Part shown: positions 1 to 7,636 of the stretch, piece by piece
Numbering within the stretch: position 1 is the stretch's first letter
Layout of the letters: each line of letters begins with the position of its first letter
Assembly (NCBI GenBank): GCA_038127535.1
Contig: JAYPHU010000040.1
Location: 1-24,578 of the forward strand
Direction: 5' to 3'
Length of the DNA: 24,578 nucleotides
Source: JAYPHU01 sp038127535
Lineage (GTDB): Bacteria; Pseudomonadota; Alphaproteobacteria; Rhodospirillales; UBA2165
Notes under the pieces: model-generated
Told to the model about the DNA's origin: nothing
What the model saw: the letters and a program-made list of their open reading frames with translations, nothing else
Database searches by the model: none
Made by a program: the position numbers and the translations under genes

Positions 1-193
1 TCAGGCAGCCGCGCACGATCTCGCCGTCGAGGCGCACCGTGCAGGCGCCGCAGACGCCGTGCTCGCAGCCGATATGGCTGCCAGTTAGTTCCAGCTCGTA
101 CCGTAGAAAATCCACCAGGGATTGGCGGGGTTCGACCAGACGGGTGACGCTCTCGCCGTTTACCGTGGTCGTGATTTGAACAGCATTTTCCAT
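1..193 (-). CDS. [2Fe-2S] subunit of a molybdenum hydroxylase (CoxS-like), partial
   Basis: The first 64 residues are visible; the gene runs off the left edge. It reads as the small iron-sulfur subunit of the CO dehydrogenase/xanthine dehydrogenase family, which passes electrons from the molybdenum subunit to the FAD subunit. The plant-ferredoxin-type cluster motif is complete: C43, C48 and C51 (GCEHGVCGAC), followed by C63. The second, C-terminal [2Fe-2S] domain lies outside the window. The start ATG is at 193-191, 14 bp after the stop of the FAD-subunit gene, so the two are very likely cotranscribed in the order FAD, FeS and presumably the large subunit next. The substrate cannot be told: the large catalytic subunit, which would separate CO, nicotinate or aldehyde oxidation, is not in view. 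Confidence 0.9.
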   Translation of the reverse strand, partial: MENAVQITTTVNGESVTRLVEPRQSLVDFLRYELELTGSHIGCEHGVCGACTVRLDGEIVRGCL

Positions 194-207
194 AATGCAC
201 CTGTCCT

Positions 208-1059
208 TTAGGAAATCAGTTGCCGGGCGACGCGGCCCAGCAGTTCCTTGGCCAGATGCATTTTCATGGCGGCGGAACTGTTAATGTCATCGAAGGGCGA
301 CAGATCGTTCTCCAGCGCCTTTTGCGCGGCCTCGATCTGATCATCGGTCACCGCACCGGTAAGCGCCGCCGAAGCGTTGGCGGCCAGCATCGGCGTCGCG
401 CCCACCCCGAAGAACACCAACCGGGCGCTGGAAACCACCCCGCCGTCCACATTGGCGACGGCGGCCAGGCCGGCCATGGCATAGTCCCCGTGGCGGCGAG
501 CCAGCTCGTCAAAGGCCGCCCGTTGGGTCCCCTTCTGCACGGGCAGTTCGACCGCCGACACCACTTCACCCGGCTGCAGGTCGGTGTCATAGAGGTCCTT
601 GAAGAAGTCTCCGGCCTCGACGGTCCGAGCGCCGTTGGCGCTGGTCAGCTCAATCCGGCCGTTCAAGGCAAGCACGCAGGCCGGTAACTCGGCGGCCGGG
701 TCGGCAAAGGCGATGCTACCGCCGAACGTGCCCCGGTTGCGGATCGCCACATGGGCGATGTGAGGCATGGCCATATGTATCAGGGGGGCATGCTTTTCCA
801 AGTCGGCTGAGTTCTCCACCTCGACATGGCGGGTCAGCGCGCCGATGCGCAGCGTATCCCCATCTACCGAGATGCCCTTCAGCTCATCAATGCCGTTGAT
901 ATCGACAACCACGCCGGGCGAAGACAAACGCATGTTCAATGTGGCGACCAGACTTTGCCCGCCGGCAAGAATCGTCGCCTCGTCCCCATGGGTCGTCAGA
1001 CAGCCGAACAGCTCGCTCAACGATCCCGGTTTTTCATACGAAAATGGTGATGGTTTCAC
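208..1059 (-). CDS. FAD-binding (medium) subunit of a molybdenum hydroxylase, CoxM-like
   Basis: Medium subunit of the CO dehydrogenase/xanthine dehydrogenase family; it carries FAD and transfers electrons to the final acceptor. From the chosen GTG start it has 283 residues, near the usual length for the family. The first FAD-binding motif AGGQSL is at residues 32-37, and the second, around IRNRGTFGGS, at about 106-115, followed by the conserved ADPAAELPA. An in-frame ATG at 1116 would add 19 residues of low-complexity polar sequence. The GTG at 1059 is preferred because a strong AGGGAGG lies 5 nt upstream and because CoxM proteins typically begin with a short KPxxFxY segment like the one here. 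It is followed after 14 bp by the [2Fe-2S] subunit gene. No large subunit lies upstream. Confidence 0.9.
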   Translation of the reverse strand: MKPSPFSYEKPGSLSELFGCLTTHGDEATILAGGQSLVATLNMRLSSPGVVVDINGIDELKGISVDGDTLRIGALTRHVEVENSADLEKHAPLIHMAMPHIAHVAIRNRGTFGGSIAFADPAAELPACVLALNGRIELTSANGARTVEAGDFFKDLYDTDLQPGEVVSAVELPVQKGTQRAAFDELARRHGDYAMAGLAAVANVDGGVVSSARLVFFGVGATPMLAANASAALTGAVTDDQIEAAQKALENDLSPFDDINSSAAMKMHLAKELLGRVARQLIS

Positions 1060-1064
1060 CCCAG

Positions 1065-1071
1065 CCTCCCT
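1065..1071 (-). promoter_or_regulatory. Shine-Dalgarno that decides the FAD-subunit start
   Basis: On the minus strand this reads AGGGAGG, 5 nt before the GTG codon at 1059-1057. The alternative ATG at 1116 has no comparable purine-rich site, so the GTG is the better start. Confidence 0.6.
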
Positions 1072-1222
1072 GTTGGGCCGCCGGTTTTGTCCCGCCCGGT
1101 CAGCCTGTGTGTTCATGGCATCCCGCGAGAGCCGGAGGATGCGCGCATTCGATTAAATGCAAACAGACGTTCGCGTCTGAAAATTATTCTAGAGACGGCC
1201 TAACCCGAGTCAATGCCGCCGC

Positions 1223-2104
1223 CTAGTCTTTCTGCAGCAGGCTCACCAACTCCGGCACCGGGGTGGCGGGGTTTTCACCAACCGCACTTTCATAGACGGC
1301 GCGGACGGCATCCGCCGAGATATGCCCGGCGGCCAGATTCTCCGCCATTTGTAAATAATAGCCCAAGTCCTTATGGGCGTTGGCGATGGTAAACCGGAAG
1401 GCTTCCGTGTCGCCGCTCTCGATGAACGGGCGGAAGCGGTCAAGGATTACCCCCCGGCCCGCACCCTGCTCCAACACATCCAGATAAGTCGCCATATCCA
1501 CGCCGGACTTGGCGGCGGCGGCCAGAGCCTCCGCCATCACCACGGAGAAGCCGAGCGCGACGAAATTGTGTAAGAGCTTCAGCGTATGGCCGGAGCCCAC
1601 GGGTCCGCCGAAGACGATGTTTTCGGCGAAGCTTTCAAACAGGGGCCGCGTCTCGTCGAAGATCATCCGGTTGCCGCCGATGATTAGATTCAACCTTCCC
1701 TCCTCCGCCTCCTTCGGGGTGCGGGTCATGGCCGCATCCAGGAAATTACCGCCGGCGCCCTGCACCAACTTGGCGTTTTCCTTGGTCGAGCCGGGAATGG
1801 AGGTGGAGCAATCAATGACCAGGGAATTCGACTTGAGGCCTTCGAGCACGCCACCGGAGTCGCGCAATACGGCTTCCACCTCGGGCGTGCCGGTGACGCA
1901 CAGGATGACGATATCGCTCGCCGCGGCCAGATCGGCGCAGGTTGCTTCCGATGTCGCGCCGGCGGCCCTCAGGTCATCCACCGGCTGATTACCGGTATGG
2001 TCGAGGAACTTCACCGACCAACCGCCCTTCAGGACATTGCCGGCGATCCCGTGTCCCATCATGCCGACACCGATGATGCCGACGATTTTATCCTTGAGCG
2101 GCAT
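1223..2104 (-). CDS. NAD(P)-dependent oxidoreductase, 3-hydroxyisobutyrate dehydrogenase family
   Basis: A 293-residue beta-hydroxyacid dehydrogenase (6-phosphogluconate dehydrogenase superfamily, HIBADH branch). The N-terminal Rossmann glycine motif is GVGMMG at about residues 12-17. The substrate-binding DCSTS segment is at 98-102. The catalytic lysine is K176 within GPVGSGHTLKLLHN, with the conserved Asn180 next to it. The family oxidises 3-hydroxyacids such as 3-hydroxyisobutyrate or tartronate semialdehyde; the exact substrate cannot be read from the sequence. A good ribosome site (AGGGGA) precedes the ATG. The gene starts 14 bp after the stop of the sensor kinase on the same strand, so it may be the last gene of the MarR-regulator-kinase transcript. 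It ends with TAG. Confidence 0.88.
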   Translation of the reverse strand: MPLKDKIVGIIGVGMMGHGIAGNVLKGGWSVKFLDHTGNQPVDDLRAAGATSEATCADLAAASDIVILCVTGTPEVEAVLRDSGGVLEGLKSNSLVIDCSTSIPGSTKENAKLVQGAGGNFLDAAMTRTPKEAEEGRLNLIIGGNRMIFDETRPLFESFAENIVFGGPVGSGHTLKLLHNFVALGFSVVMAEALAAAAKSGVDMATYLDVLEQGAGRGVILDRFRPFIESGDTEAFRFTIANAHKDLGYYLQMAENLAAGHISADAVRAVYESAVGENPATPVPELVSLLQKD

Positions 2105-2118
2105 GATATTCCCCTAGC

Positions 2119-3432
2119 TCACAATGGCAGCACCAGCCGGGCCCTTAATCCGCCGGCCGGCGAGTCCCCGAGGCTGATATCCCCACCGTGCCCCCGGATC
2201 ACGTCCCGGGCGATGGTCAGGCCGAGACCAACCCCGCCCGTATCGCGGTTTCGGGACTCGTCAATCCGGTAGAACGGCTTGAAAGCGTCTTCCCGCTTGT
2301 CCTCGGGGATACCGGGCCCGTCATCGTCCACTGTGATCTCGATGGCGTCGCCCCGTTTGCCCGCCCGGATCGACACGTTTTCCGCGTAGCGCCCGGCGTT
2401 CTCGACCAGATTGGTGACACAGCGTTTAAAGGCGCTGGGTTTGACCGCCGCGTTGATCTCCCCCTCCGTATGCAGATCGATAGCCGCGCCCTTGCGCCGG
2501 GCAGCGTTCGCCACCTCGTTCAGCATTCGCGTCAGATTGGTGTCTCTGGGCTTTTCATCGCCTTCACCCCGGGCAAAGGCCAGATAGCCTTCCAGCATAT
2601 GTTCCATATCGGCGATATCTTTGCGGAGCGCGTCAAGATCGTCGCCCTCCTTGGCCATCTCCAATTGCAGCTTCATCCGGGTGAGCGGCGTGCGCAGATC
2701 GTGAGAAACCCCGGCCAGCATATCGGTTCGCTGAGAAATTTGCCGCTGGATCCGGTCCCGCATATCGATGAAGGCGCTGGCGGCTTGGCGCACTTCCCGC
2801 GCGCCCTCAGGCTTAAAACGCCCGGTCTCCCGGCCCATACCGAAACTGTGGGCGGCGGCGGCGAGCCGGCGGATCGGACGGACCTGATTGCGCATGAAGG
2901 CCATGGCCACGCCGAACAGGATCATCGACGTGCCGGCCATCCAAAGCACGAAAATATAGGTGGTCGAACTGAACAACCGCTTCTGATTGGCGACAACTTC
3001 CAGCACGCCTTCCTGTAACTGGATAGAAACCAGCACTTGATTTTCGATACTGACGCTATCCACTTTAAAGGGTCTTTTGACGGTCTCATGCAGTGCCCGG
3101 ATGAGCATCCGGTCAACGATGCCGCCGGTTTGATCTTCCGGCAAATTAGCGAGGATGCGTCCATCCAGCAGGACCATCTCGAGACCCATGTTGCGCGCGC
3201 CCAGATCGTAGATCGCCTTCCGACCCTCGGGCGTTTTGTTCTGCTGGACCAGTTCGATCATGGTGCTGATATCGCCGGCCAGACCGCGCGCCAGCCGGAG
3301 ACTGACTTTATCCCAGTGGCTCTCGTAGAAAATGGCCGCCGACACCAATTGCAGCAGGATCAACGGCAGCACGATGATCAGCACGGACCGGCCGAGCAGG
3401 CTTTTGGGCAAGTACTGTTTGATGATCGCCAT
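2119..3432 (-). CDS. Membrane sensor histidine kinase, EnvZ-like
   Basis: A 437-residue two-component sensor kinase. Two membrane segments, at about residues 15-35 and 158-180, enclose a periplasmic sensor region of roughly 120 residues with no recognised domain. A HAMP linker follows at about 180-232. The dimerisation/phosphoacceptor helix has H244 in SHDLRTPLTRMK. The ATP-binding domain has the N box (N345 in NLVENAGRYA), the G1 box DDDGPGIP at about 369-376 and the G2 box GGVGLGL at about 399-405. The His-box and domain order match the OmpR-partner (EnvZ) class. It lies 24 bp downstream of the response regulator gene and is surely its partner. The signal is unknown; the sensor domain is too divergent to assign by eye. 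Confidence 0.93.
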   Translation of the reverse strand: MAIIKQYLPKSLLGRSVLIIVLPLILLQLVSAAIFYESHWDKVSLRLARGLAGDISTMIELVQQNKTPEGRKAIYDLGARNMGLEMVLLDGRILANLPEDQTGGIVDRMLIRALHETVKRPFKVDSVSIENQVLVSIQLQEGVLEVVANQKRLFSSTTYIFVLWMAGTSMILFGVAMAFMRNQVRPIRRLAAAAHSFGMGRETGRFKPEGAREVRQAASAFIDMRDRIQRQISQRTDMLAGVSHDLRTPLTRMKLQLEMAKEGDDLDALRKDIADMEHMLEGYLAFARGEGDEKPRDTNLTRMLNEVANAARRKGAAIDLHTEGEINAAVKPSAFKRCVTNLVENAGRYAENVSIRAGKRGDAIEITVDDDGPGIPEDKREDAFKPFYRIDESRNRDTGGVGLGLTIARDVIRGHGGDISLGDSPAGGLRARLVLPL

Positions 3433-3456
3433 ATGCTTTCCGTTTCCCCGTTCGGA

Positions 3457-4155
3457 TTAGTCGGGACGAAGAATGTAGCCTTGTCCACGCACGGTTTGAA
3501 GATATCGCGGTATTTTCGGATCGGCCTCGATTTTCCGGCGGAGCCGGTTCACCTGCACATCCACCGTCCGTTCCCCGCCGCCGGGCGCCAGGGTTCGAGT
3601 GAGTTCCTCCCGGCTGACGATGGAGCCGGGTCGCTGGGCCAGAATCTTCAGCAAGTTCACTTCGGTCGAGGTCAGCGGCACGATGGCCTCTCCCTCGCGC
3701 AACTCCTCGCGGGTCATGTCAAACACCAGAGCGCCCAAATGGGTCTCGGTAATTTCCGGCAACTCCTCGCGGGGGATGCGCCGTAGGATGGAATTGATGC
3801 GCAGCAACAGCTCTCTGGGCTCGAACGGCTTAACCATGTAGTCATCCGCCCCGGCCTCCAGCCCGCCGATCCGGTCATCGGTCTCGGCCATCGCCGTCAG
3901 CATGAGGATCGGCACATCCTTGGAGACGTAATTGCCGGTACGGACGGATCTGGCGAACTCGATACCATTCTCGCCGGGCATCATCAAATCCAACACCAGA
4001 AAATCGAAGGCGATGCTCGCCATCTTGGCCCGTGCATCCGCCGCATGCTCCGCCGCCGTGACCCGGAAGCCGTTTTCACTCAGATACTTTTGCAGCAAAT
4101 CCCGGAGCCGGTGATCATCGTCCACGACAAGGATATGGGCCGCCTCGGTGATCAT
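3457..4155 (-). CDS. OmpR-family response regulator (PetR-like context)
   Basis: A 232-residue response regulator with an N-terminal receiver domain (residues 1-125) and a C-terminal winged-helix DNA-binding domain (about 135-230). The acidic pocket is D12-D14, the phosphoacceptor D56 (LVLDLMMPG), the switch residue T87 and the conserved K109. The C-terminal part shows the usual VNRLRRK and TVRGQGY elements of OmpR/PhoB proteins. The ATG overlaps the stop of the upstream MarR gene (ATGA at 4155-4152), indicating translational coupling. A MarR regulator coupled to an OmpR regulator is the arrangement of petP-petR in Rhodobacter capsulatus, where PetR affects bc1 complex expression. The same role here is inference from order only. 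Confidence 0.94.
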   Translation of the reverse strand: MITEAAHILVVDDDHRLRDLLQKYLSENGFRVTAAEHAADARAKMASIAFDFLVLDLMMPGENGIEFARSVRTGNYVSKDVPILMLTAMAETDDRIGGLEAGADDYMVKPFEPRELLLRINSILRRIPREELPEITETHLGALVFDMTREELREGEAIVPLTSTEVNLLKILAQRPGSIVSREELTRTLAPGGGERTVDVQVNRLRRKIEADPKIPRYLQTVRGQGYILRPD

Positions 4156-4637
4156 CCGAATTTCTCCGCATCCGCACGGTCGGCGACCATGCCTCGAAGC
4201 ACCTTACGGAAGCCCTCAACCGCGTCCGGGCCGGCGTCGCGGAAGGTCCGGGCGATCATCTCCCGCTGATCTCGGGAGACGCGCTCCTCCAGGTCCTTGC
4301 CCTTGTCGGTGAGGCTTAACAGCCGCTGGCGGCGGTCCTCGGTCCCCTGTGTCTGCTTGATGATCCCTTCCTGAATCAACTGGCTCAGTACCCGTGACAG
4401 GCTTTGTTTGGTGATCCGCAGGATGCCCAAAAGCTCGCTGACCGTGATCCCCGGATTACGCCCGACAAAGTGGATCACCCGGTGATGGGCCCGGCCGAAA
4501 TCAAACGCCTTCAGGATCTCGTCGGGTGGGCCGGTGAAATCCCGGTAGGCATAGAATAGTAATTCCATGGCGAGCCGCAGCTCGTCATCGGAATAATCGG
4601 TCGTGCCTTGGTTAGGTGCCGGTGCGTCCATGATCAA
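4152..4637 (-). CDS. MarR-family transcriptional regulator (PetP-like context)
   Basis: A 161-residue MarR-type repressor. A helical N-terminal dimerisation region (about 15-55) is followed by the winged helix-turn-helix: NPGITVSELLGILRITKQSL is the recognition part, and TQGTEDRRQRLLSLT is the wing with the conserved D-R-R. The C-terminal helices complete the dimer interface. It is the first gene of a unit MarR - response regulator - kinase with a 4-bp ATGA overlap to the regulator gene. It diverges from the ilvE-type gene, and a perfect palindrome lies immediately upstream of its start, so autorepression together with control of the divergent gene is likely (inference). The ligand is unknown. 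Confidence 0.92.
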   Translation of the reverse strand: MIMDAPAPNQGTTDYSDDELRLAMELLFYAYRDFTGPPDEILKAFDFGRAHHRVIHFVGRNPGITVSELLGILRITKQSLSRVLSQLIQEGIIKQTQGTEDRRQRLLSLTDKGKDLEERVSRDQREMIARTFRDAGPDAVEGFRKVLRGMVADRADAEKFG

Positions 4638-4639
4638 AA

Positions 4640-4666
4640 ATATATGTCAGTGATATTGACATATAT
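4640..4666. promoter_or_regulatory. Perfect inverted repeat, probable MarR operator
   Basis: Arms ATATATGTCA (4640-4649) and TGACATATAT (4657-4666) are exact reverse complements separated by 7 bp. The site begins 3 bp upstream of the MarR start codon, in the divergent intergenic region. The right arm contains a TTGACA hexamer (4656-4661) with GATACT about 15 bp further on, so a bound dimer would cover a plausible promoter for the aminotransferase gene. Size and symmetry fit MarR-dimer sites. Binding is inferred, not shown. Confidence 0.65.
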
Positions 4667-4673
4667 GCCAGAG

Positions 4674-4697
4674 AATGATACTTGAGGCAATATCATT
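4674..4697. promoter_or_regulatory. Second inverted repeat in the marR-ilvE intergenic region
   Basis: AATGATA (4674-4680) and TATCATT (4691-4697) are exact inverted copies with a 10-bp spacer, next to the larger palindrome. It could be a binding site for a second regulator, such as the neighbouring OmpR-type protein, or a chance repeat in AT-rich promoter DNA. Confidence 0.3.
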
Positions 4698-4730
4698 TCG
4701 TAAAAACCTTAACCAGGGAAAGATAATTAC

Positions 4731-5630
4731 ATGTCTTCGGAAGGCTTTCATGATCGCGACGGCGTGATCTGGTACGACGGTGAGATGGTTGATTGGCGGG
4801 AGGCCAACCTCCATGTCCTGAGTCACGCGCTGCATTATGCGTCCAGTGTGTTCGAGGGCGAGCGGGTTTACGGCGGCAAAATCTTCAAGCTGCGGGAACA
4901 TACCGAGCGCTTATTCGAATCAGCTCGGATCATGGGCTTCGAAATTCCGTATACGCTGGAAGAGGTGGATCAGGCCTGCATCGACGCCTGCGAAGCCAAC
5001 GGCATCGTCGATGGCTATGTCCGCCCGGTCGCCTGGCGCGGCAGCGAAATGATGGGCGTGTCGGCCCAGGAAACCAAAATTCACCTGGCCATCGCCGTCT
5101 GGCCTTGGCCGTCTTATTTCTCACCGGAAGCGCGGATGAAGGGCATCCGGCTGAAGACCTCGGATTGGCGCCGCCCGCCGCCGGAATGCGCGCCGGTGCA
5201 CGCCAAGGCCGCCGGCCTTTATATGATCTGCACCATGTCCAAACACCAGGCCGAGGCGGAGGGGTATGACGACGCCCTGATGCTCGACTGGCGCGGCTAT
5301 GTGGTCGAGGGCACCGGGGCCAATATTTTCCTGATCATGCCCGACGGCAAAATCCATACGCCGCCGCCGGATTGCTTCCTCAACGGCATCACCCGCCAGA
5401 GCGTGATCGAGCTCGCCAAGAAGCGCGGCTACGAGATCGTCGAGCGGCACATCAAGCCGGAGGAACTGAATGACGCGCAGGAAATTTTCGTCACCGGCAC
5501 GGCTGCCGAGGTCACCCCGGTGGGCGAGATCGACGGCATCAAGTTCACCGTCGGCGAAGTAACCCAGAACCTGATGGCCGACTACGACCAACTGGTGGGC
5601 CGGAAAGCGGACGCCGCGTCGGCGGCGTAA
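4731..5630 (+). CDS. ilvE: Branched-chain amino acid aminotransferase (PLP fold type IV)
   Basis: A 299-residue class IV aminotransferase that moves the amino group between glutamate and the 2-keto acids of Val, Leu and Ile, the last step of their synthesis. The PLP lysine is K159 (APVHAKAAGLY). The substrate and phosphate loops include FEGERVYGG near the N terminus and the family signature E193-GTGANIF. A late GTAAEVTPV segment binds the PLP phosphate. The ATG at 4731 follows AGGGAAAG at good spacing. It is transcribed away from the MarR gene, and its promoter overlaps the presumed MarR operator, an unusual regulatory tie for ilvE. The related D-amino acid aminotransferase is the main alternative, but length and motifs favour IlvE. 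Confidence 0.9.
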   Translation: MSSEGFHDRDGVIWYDGEMVDWREANLHVLSHALHYASSVFEGERVYGGKIFKLREHTERLFESARIMGFEIPYTLEEVDQACIDACEANGIVDGYVRPVAWRGSEMMGVSAQETKIHLAIAVWPWPSYFSPEARMKGIRLKTSDWRRPPPECAPVHAKAAGLYMICTMSKHQAEAEGYDDALMLDWRGYVVEGTGANIFLIMPDGKIHTPPPDCFLNGITRQSVIELAKKRGYEIVERHIKPEELNDAQEIFVTGTAAEVTPVGEIDGIKFTVGEVTQNLMADYDQLVGRKADAASAA

Positions 5631-5656
5631 GGCCCGCCCGGCCGGCGCGGACGGTC

Positions 5657-5998
5657 ATGCGTTCTCCCCGGCTGAAAACCCGGCTTTGGGTCCAACTCCA
5701 GCAGCAGCAATGCAAGCGGCTGAACCTGCCCCTCTATGTCCTGCATAAGGGGGAGGAGGCCGCGGGCTCGGTCATTCTCAAAATCAATCTGATGGACGGG
5801 CGGTGTAAGGTCTATACGCAAGTCACCGATCTGCACGGTAATGCCGCCTGGCAGACCCGCACCGCGGACGGCGTGCCTGTCCCGGAAGAGGACGCCGCTG
5901 CCTACATCGCCAAGCAGCGGGGCTTTGATCCCGACCTCTGGGCTATAGAGATCGAGGATGCGAAAGAAATTTTCGAGCTCGACCGCCCGGTTATTTGA
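5657..5998 (+). CDS. DUF1491 family protein
   Basis: A 113-residue protein matching the small alphaproteobacterial DUF1491 family: an N-terminal RLKTRLWVQ strand, a central GSVILKINLMDG segment and a C-terminal RGFDPDLWAIEIED motif, all typical. It is soluble, with no signal peptide or membrane segment. The function of the family is unknown. It begins 26 bp after ilvE on the same strand and is probably cotranscribed. A GC-rich hairpin follows its stop directly. Confidence 0.82.
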   Translation: MRSPRLKTRLWVQLQQQQCKRLNLPLYVLHKGEEAAGSVILKINLMDGRCKVYTQVTDLHGNAAWQTRTADGVPVPEEDAAAYIAKQRGFDPDLWAIEIEDAKEIFELDRPVI

Positions 5999-6001
5999 GA
6001 C

Positions 6002-6020
6002 GGGGCATTTGCGCTGCCCC
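6002..6020 (+). terminator. GC-rich hairpin at the end of the ilvE-DUF1491 unit
   Basis: GGGGCA (6002-6007) pairs perfectly with TGCCCC (6015-6020) around a 7-nt loop, 3 bp after the DUF1491 stop. There is no long T-tract behind it, so it could be a weak or Rho-assisted terminator or just a 3' stabilising hairpin. Confidence 0.4.
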
Positions 6021-6064
6021 CAATTTCAGCCTCTATCCAGACAACTTGAGTCCGCTAAGTCCGC

Positions 6065-6874
6065 CTAAACCCGCTCTTCCGCTGTCTTTAAAAAATCCTC
6101 AATCGTCTTGTTCCACTCCTCCGGATGGCGGCGGTAGGAGTAGTGGCCGCCGCCTTCAAACAGGGTCATTTGTGAGCCGGGAATGGCGGCATGAAGGTCT
6201 TCGGCGAAGTAATAGGGGATAGTGGCGTCGTCCACTTTGCCGATGATGAGAGACGGCTTGTCAATGGACGCTATCTCGTCGCTCCGATCATAGGCGAGCA
6301 TCATGTAGAGGCGGGCGGTGAGGATTTCAACCGGCCCGACCGTCTCCAGCGCGCGGCGTTCCAATTCCATAACCGCGTCCAAATTGTAGCGGGATTGATC
6401 AGCGCCCGATGAAAACATGGAGGAGACTTTCACATATTCTTCTGGCCCGCAGGATTCCGCCATACGCTTTCGGGTAAGGGCCACGCGGGAGATGAACTCG
6501 TCGGCGGTCACCCAGGTGTTGTTAAAGGTGCAGGCGCGCACCCGCTCCAGTTGGTCGAGCGCCAGGTTCTGCAGGATGCAGCCGCCGGTCGACGTGCCGG
6601 CGATATGGGCTTTGTCGATGCGCAACGTGTCCATCAGGGCAATCACATCGTCGGCGATGTCCTGGGTGGAATAGGCGCCCGGCCCGGTCGGTTTGTCGCT
6701 TTCACCCGTGCCCCGGTGGTCAAACGTCACACAGCGGTAGCTTTTGGAGAATTGCTCCAACTGAGACGACCAAGCGTCATACAGGCTGACGAGGCCGGGA
6801 ATAAAAATAAAGGCCGGGCCGTCCCCCAGGTCGTCCACATTGAGCGCGATGTGTCCGAGATCAATGCGCGGCAT
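6065..6874 (-). CDS. Alpha/beta hydrolase
   Basis: A 269-residue alpha/beta-hydrolase-fold enzyme from the ATG at 6874. The oxyanion-hole region is FIPGLVSLYDAW near residue 25, then FDHRGTGESDKP at about 52-63. The nucleophile elbow is GTSTGG with S95. The acidic residue is likely D215 or D216 (GKVDDATIP), and the histidine is H244 (GGGHYSY). Such proteins are usually annotated as esterases or 3-oxoadipate enol-lactonase-like hydrolases; the substrate is unknown. An in-frame TTG at 6892, directly after the stop of the upstream gene, would add six residues. Neither start has a strong ribosome site. The upstream neighbour on the same strand is a broken carboxymuconolactone-decarboxylase-like gene, so this was probably a two-gene operon. 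The stop is TAG. Confidence 0.88.
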   Translation of the reverse strand: MPRIDLGHIALNVDDLGDGPAFIFIPGLVSLYDAWSSQLEQFSKSYRCVTFDHRGTGESDKPTGPGAYSTQDIADDVIALMDTLRIDKAHIAGTSTGGCILQNLALDQLERVRACTFNNTWVTADEFISRVALTRKRMAESCGPEEYVKVSSMFSSGADQSRYNLDAVMELERRALETVGPVEILTARLYMMLAYDRSDEIASIDKPSLIIGKVDDATIPYYFAEDLHAAIPGSQMTLFEGGGHYSYRRHPEEWNKTIEDFLKTAEERV

Positions 6875-6892
6875 AGCCTGCGAGACCCCCAA

Positions 6893-7464
6893 CTAGTCTG
6901 CGTCGAACGAAACAGTCCGGGCAATATCCATCATCTGCTCTTCCAACGAAACCCGGAGTCCATCGTTCAGCTTATTCAATAATCCCATGGCCGCCGCGAC
7001 GATGGTAACTTCGACCCGCTCTTGGTCTGTAAGCAGGCCCATGAACGGCTGGATGACCTCGGCCGGAATATTTGCCCCATCGATCGTCAACGCCTCCGCG
7101 TACGCCAGGATTGCTCGCTCTTTTTCCGAAAACGCCGGGTGAGTGCGGTAAGCATGCATATTGTCGATCTTTTCCTGTTCAACACCCTGGTTCAACAGAA
7201 CGCGCACCTGATGGGCGTAACAATAGAGGCACGCATTGATGTTGGAGAATTTGTGCCGGATCAGCGCTTTCAAGGGCTTCGGCAGCTAGCCCTGATCCCA
7301 AACGTCGTCCAGGAATCGACGCATGATCGCTCCCAACTCCGGAGAGCTGGCCATGGCGCGGACATTGTTGACGATGATGCCGGTCCGCTCCGAGGCGTGC
7401 TTTGCCGATCGCAGAAACGCTTCCGGCAACTCTTCGTCGCCGATCAGGGGAACAAGGCAGTCAT
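6893..7464 (-). pseudogene. Carboxymuconolactone decarboxylase/AhpD-like gene, broken by a frameshift and an amber codon
   Basis: The intact 3' part encodes an AhpD-like fold with the active-site motif CLYCYAHQ (CxxCxxH) and a typical helical C terminus. Upstream in the same frame the homologous N-terminal half continues (NVRAMASSPELGA, RRFLDDVWDQG) but is separated by a TAG at 7288-7286, between DQG and LPKPLKALIR. Further upstream the only suitable ATG (7464-7462) reads MTALFP and then hits TGA. Adding one C in the CCCC run near 7447-7450 would join it to LIGDEELPEAF. So there are two lesions: a likely 1-nt deletion and a nonsense codon. A shorter protein from a TTG at 7273 would keep the Cys motif but lack about 60 residues. 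The family includes peroxidase-linked and decarboxylase enzymes; the original role is unknown. Confidence 0.78.
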
Positions 7465-7518
7465 GTTTATTTATTGCTGGGTGTCATCCATCATGCTTTT
7501 CCTATTGTTTCCCGATGT

Positions 7519-7537
7519 CCTAGCCGAAGCGGCTAGG
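7519..7537. repeat. Perfect 8-bp inverted repeat, hairpin
   Basis: CCTAGCCG and CGGCTAGG flank AAG. The arms extend by GTC/GAC if one extra G is bulged. No T-tract follows on either strand and no gene reads into it, so it is not a normal terminator. Confidence 0.6.
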
Positions 7538-7606
7538 GACAGGCAAACCATCTTTTCGGGGGTATTCCGGTTTCTCTCACATGGCCGTGTTCGTTGAAAA
7601 TGGGTA

Positions 7607-7636
7607 CGCGGAGCACGGCCTATCGGCCTGTCCGCG
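7607..7636. repeat. Composite GC-rich stem-loop
   Basis: CGCGGA (7607-7612) pairs with TCCGCG (7631-7636), and inside it GGCC pairs with GGCC around TATC. A GGCCGTG/CACGGCC pair overlaps its left side, giving an alternative fold. Function unknown. Confidence 0.45.

Noticed and set aside
4647..4901. 84-codon minus-strand ORF over the start of ilvE
   Set aside because: Shadow of the ilvE coding frame and of the promoter palindrome; no protein features.
6875..6892. TTG start at 6892 for the alpha/beta hydrolase
   Set aside because: It abuts the previous stop and has no ribosome site; the ATG at 6874 gives a more usual N terminus. The choice is still uncertain.
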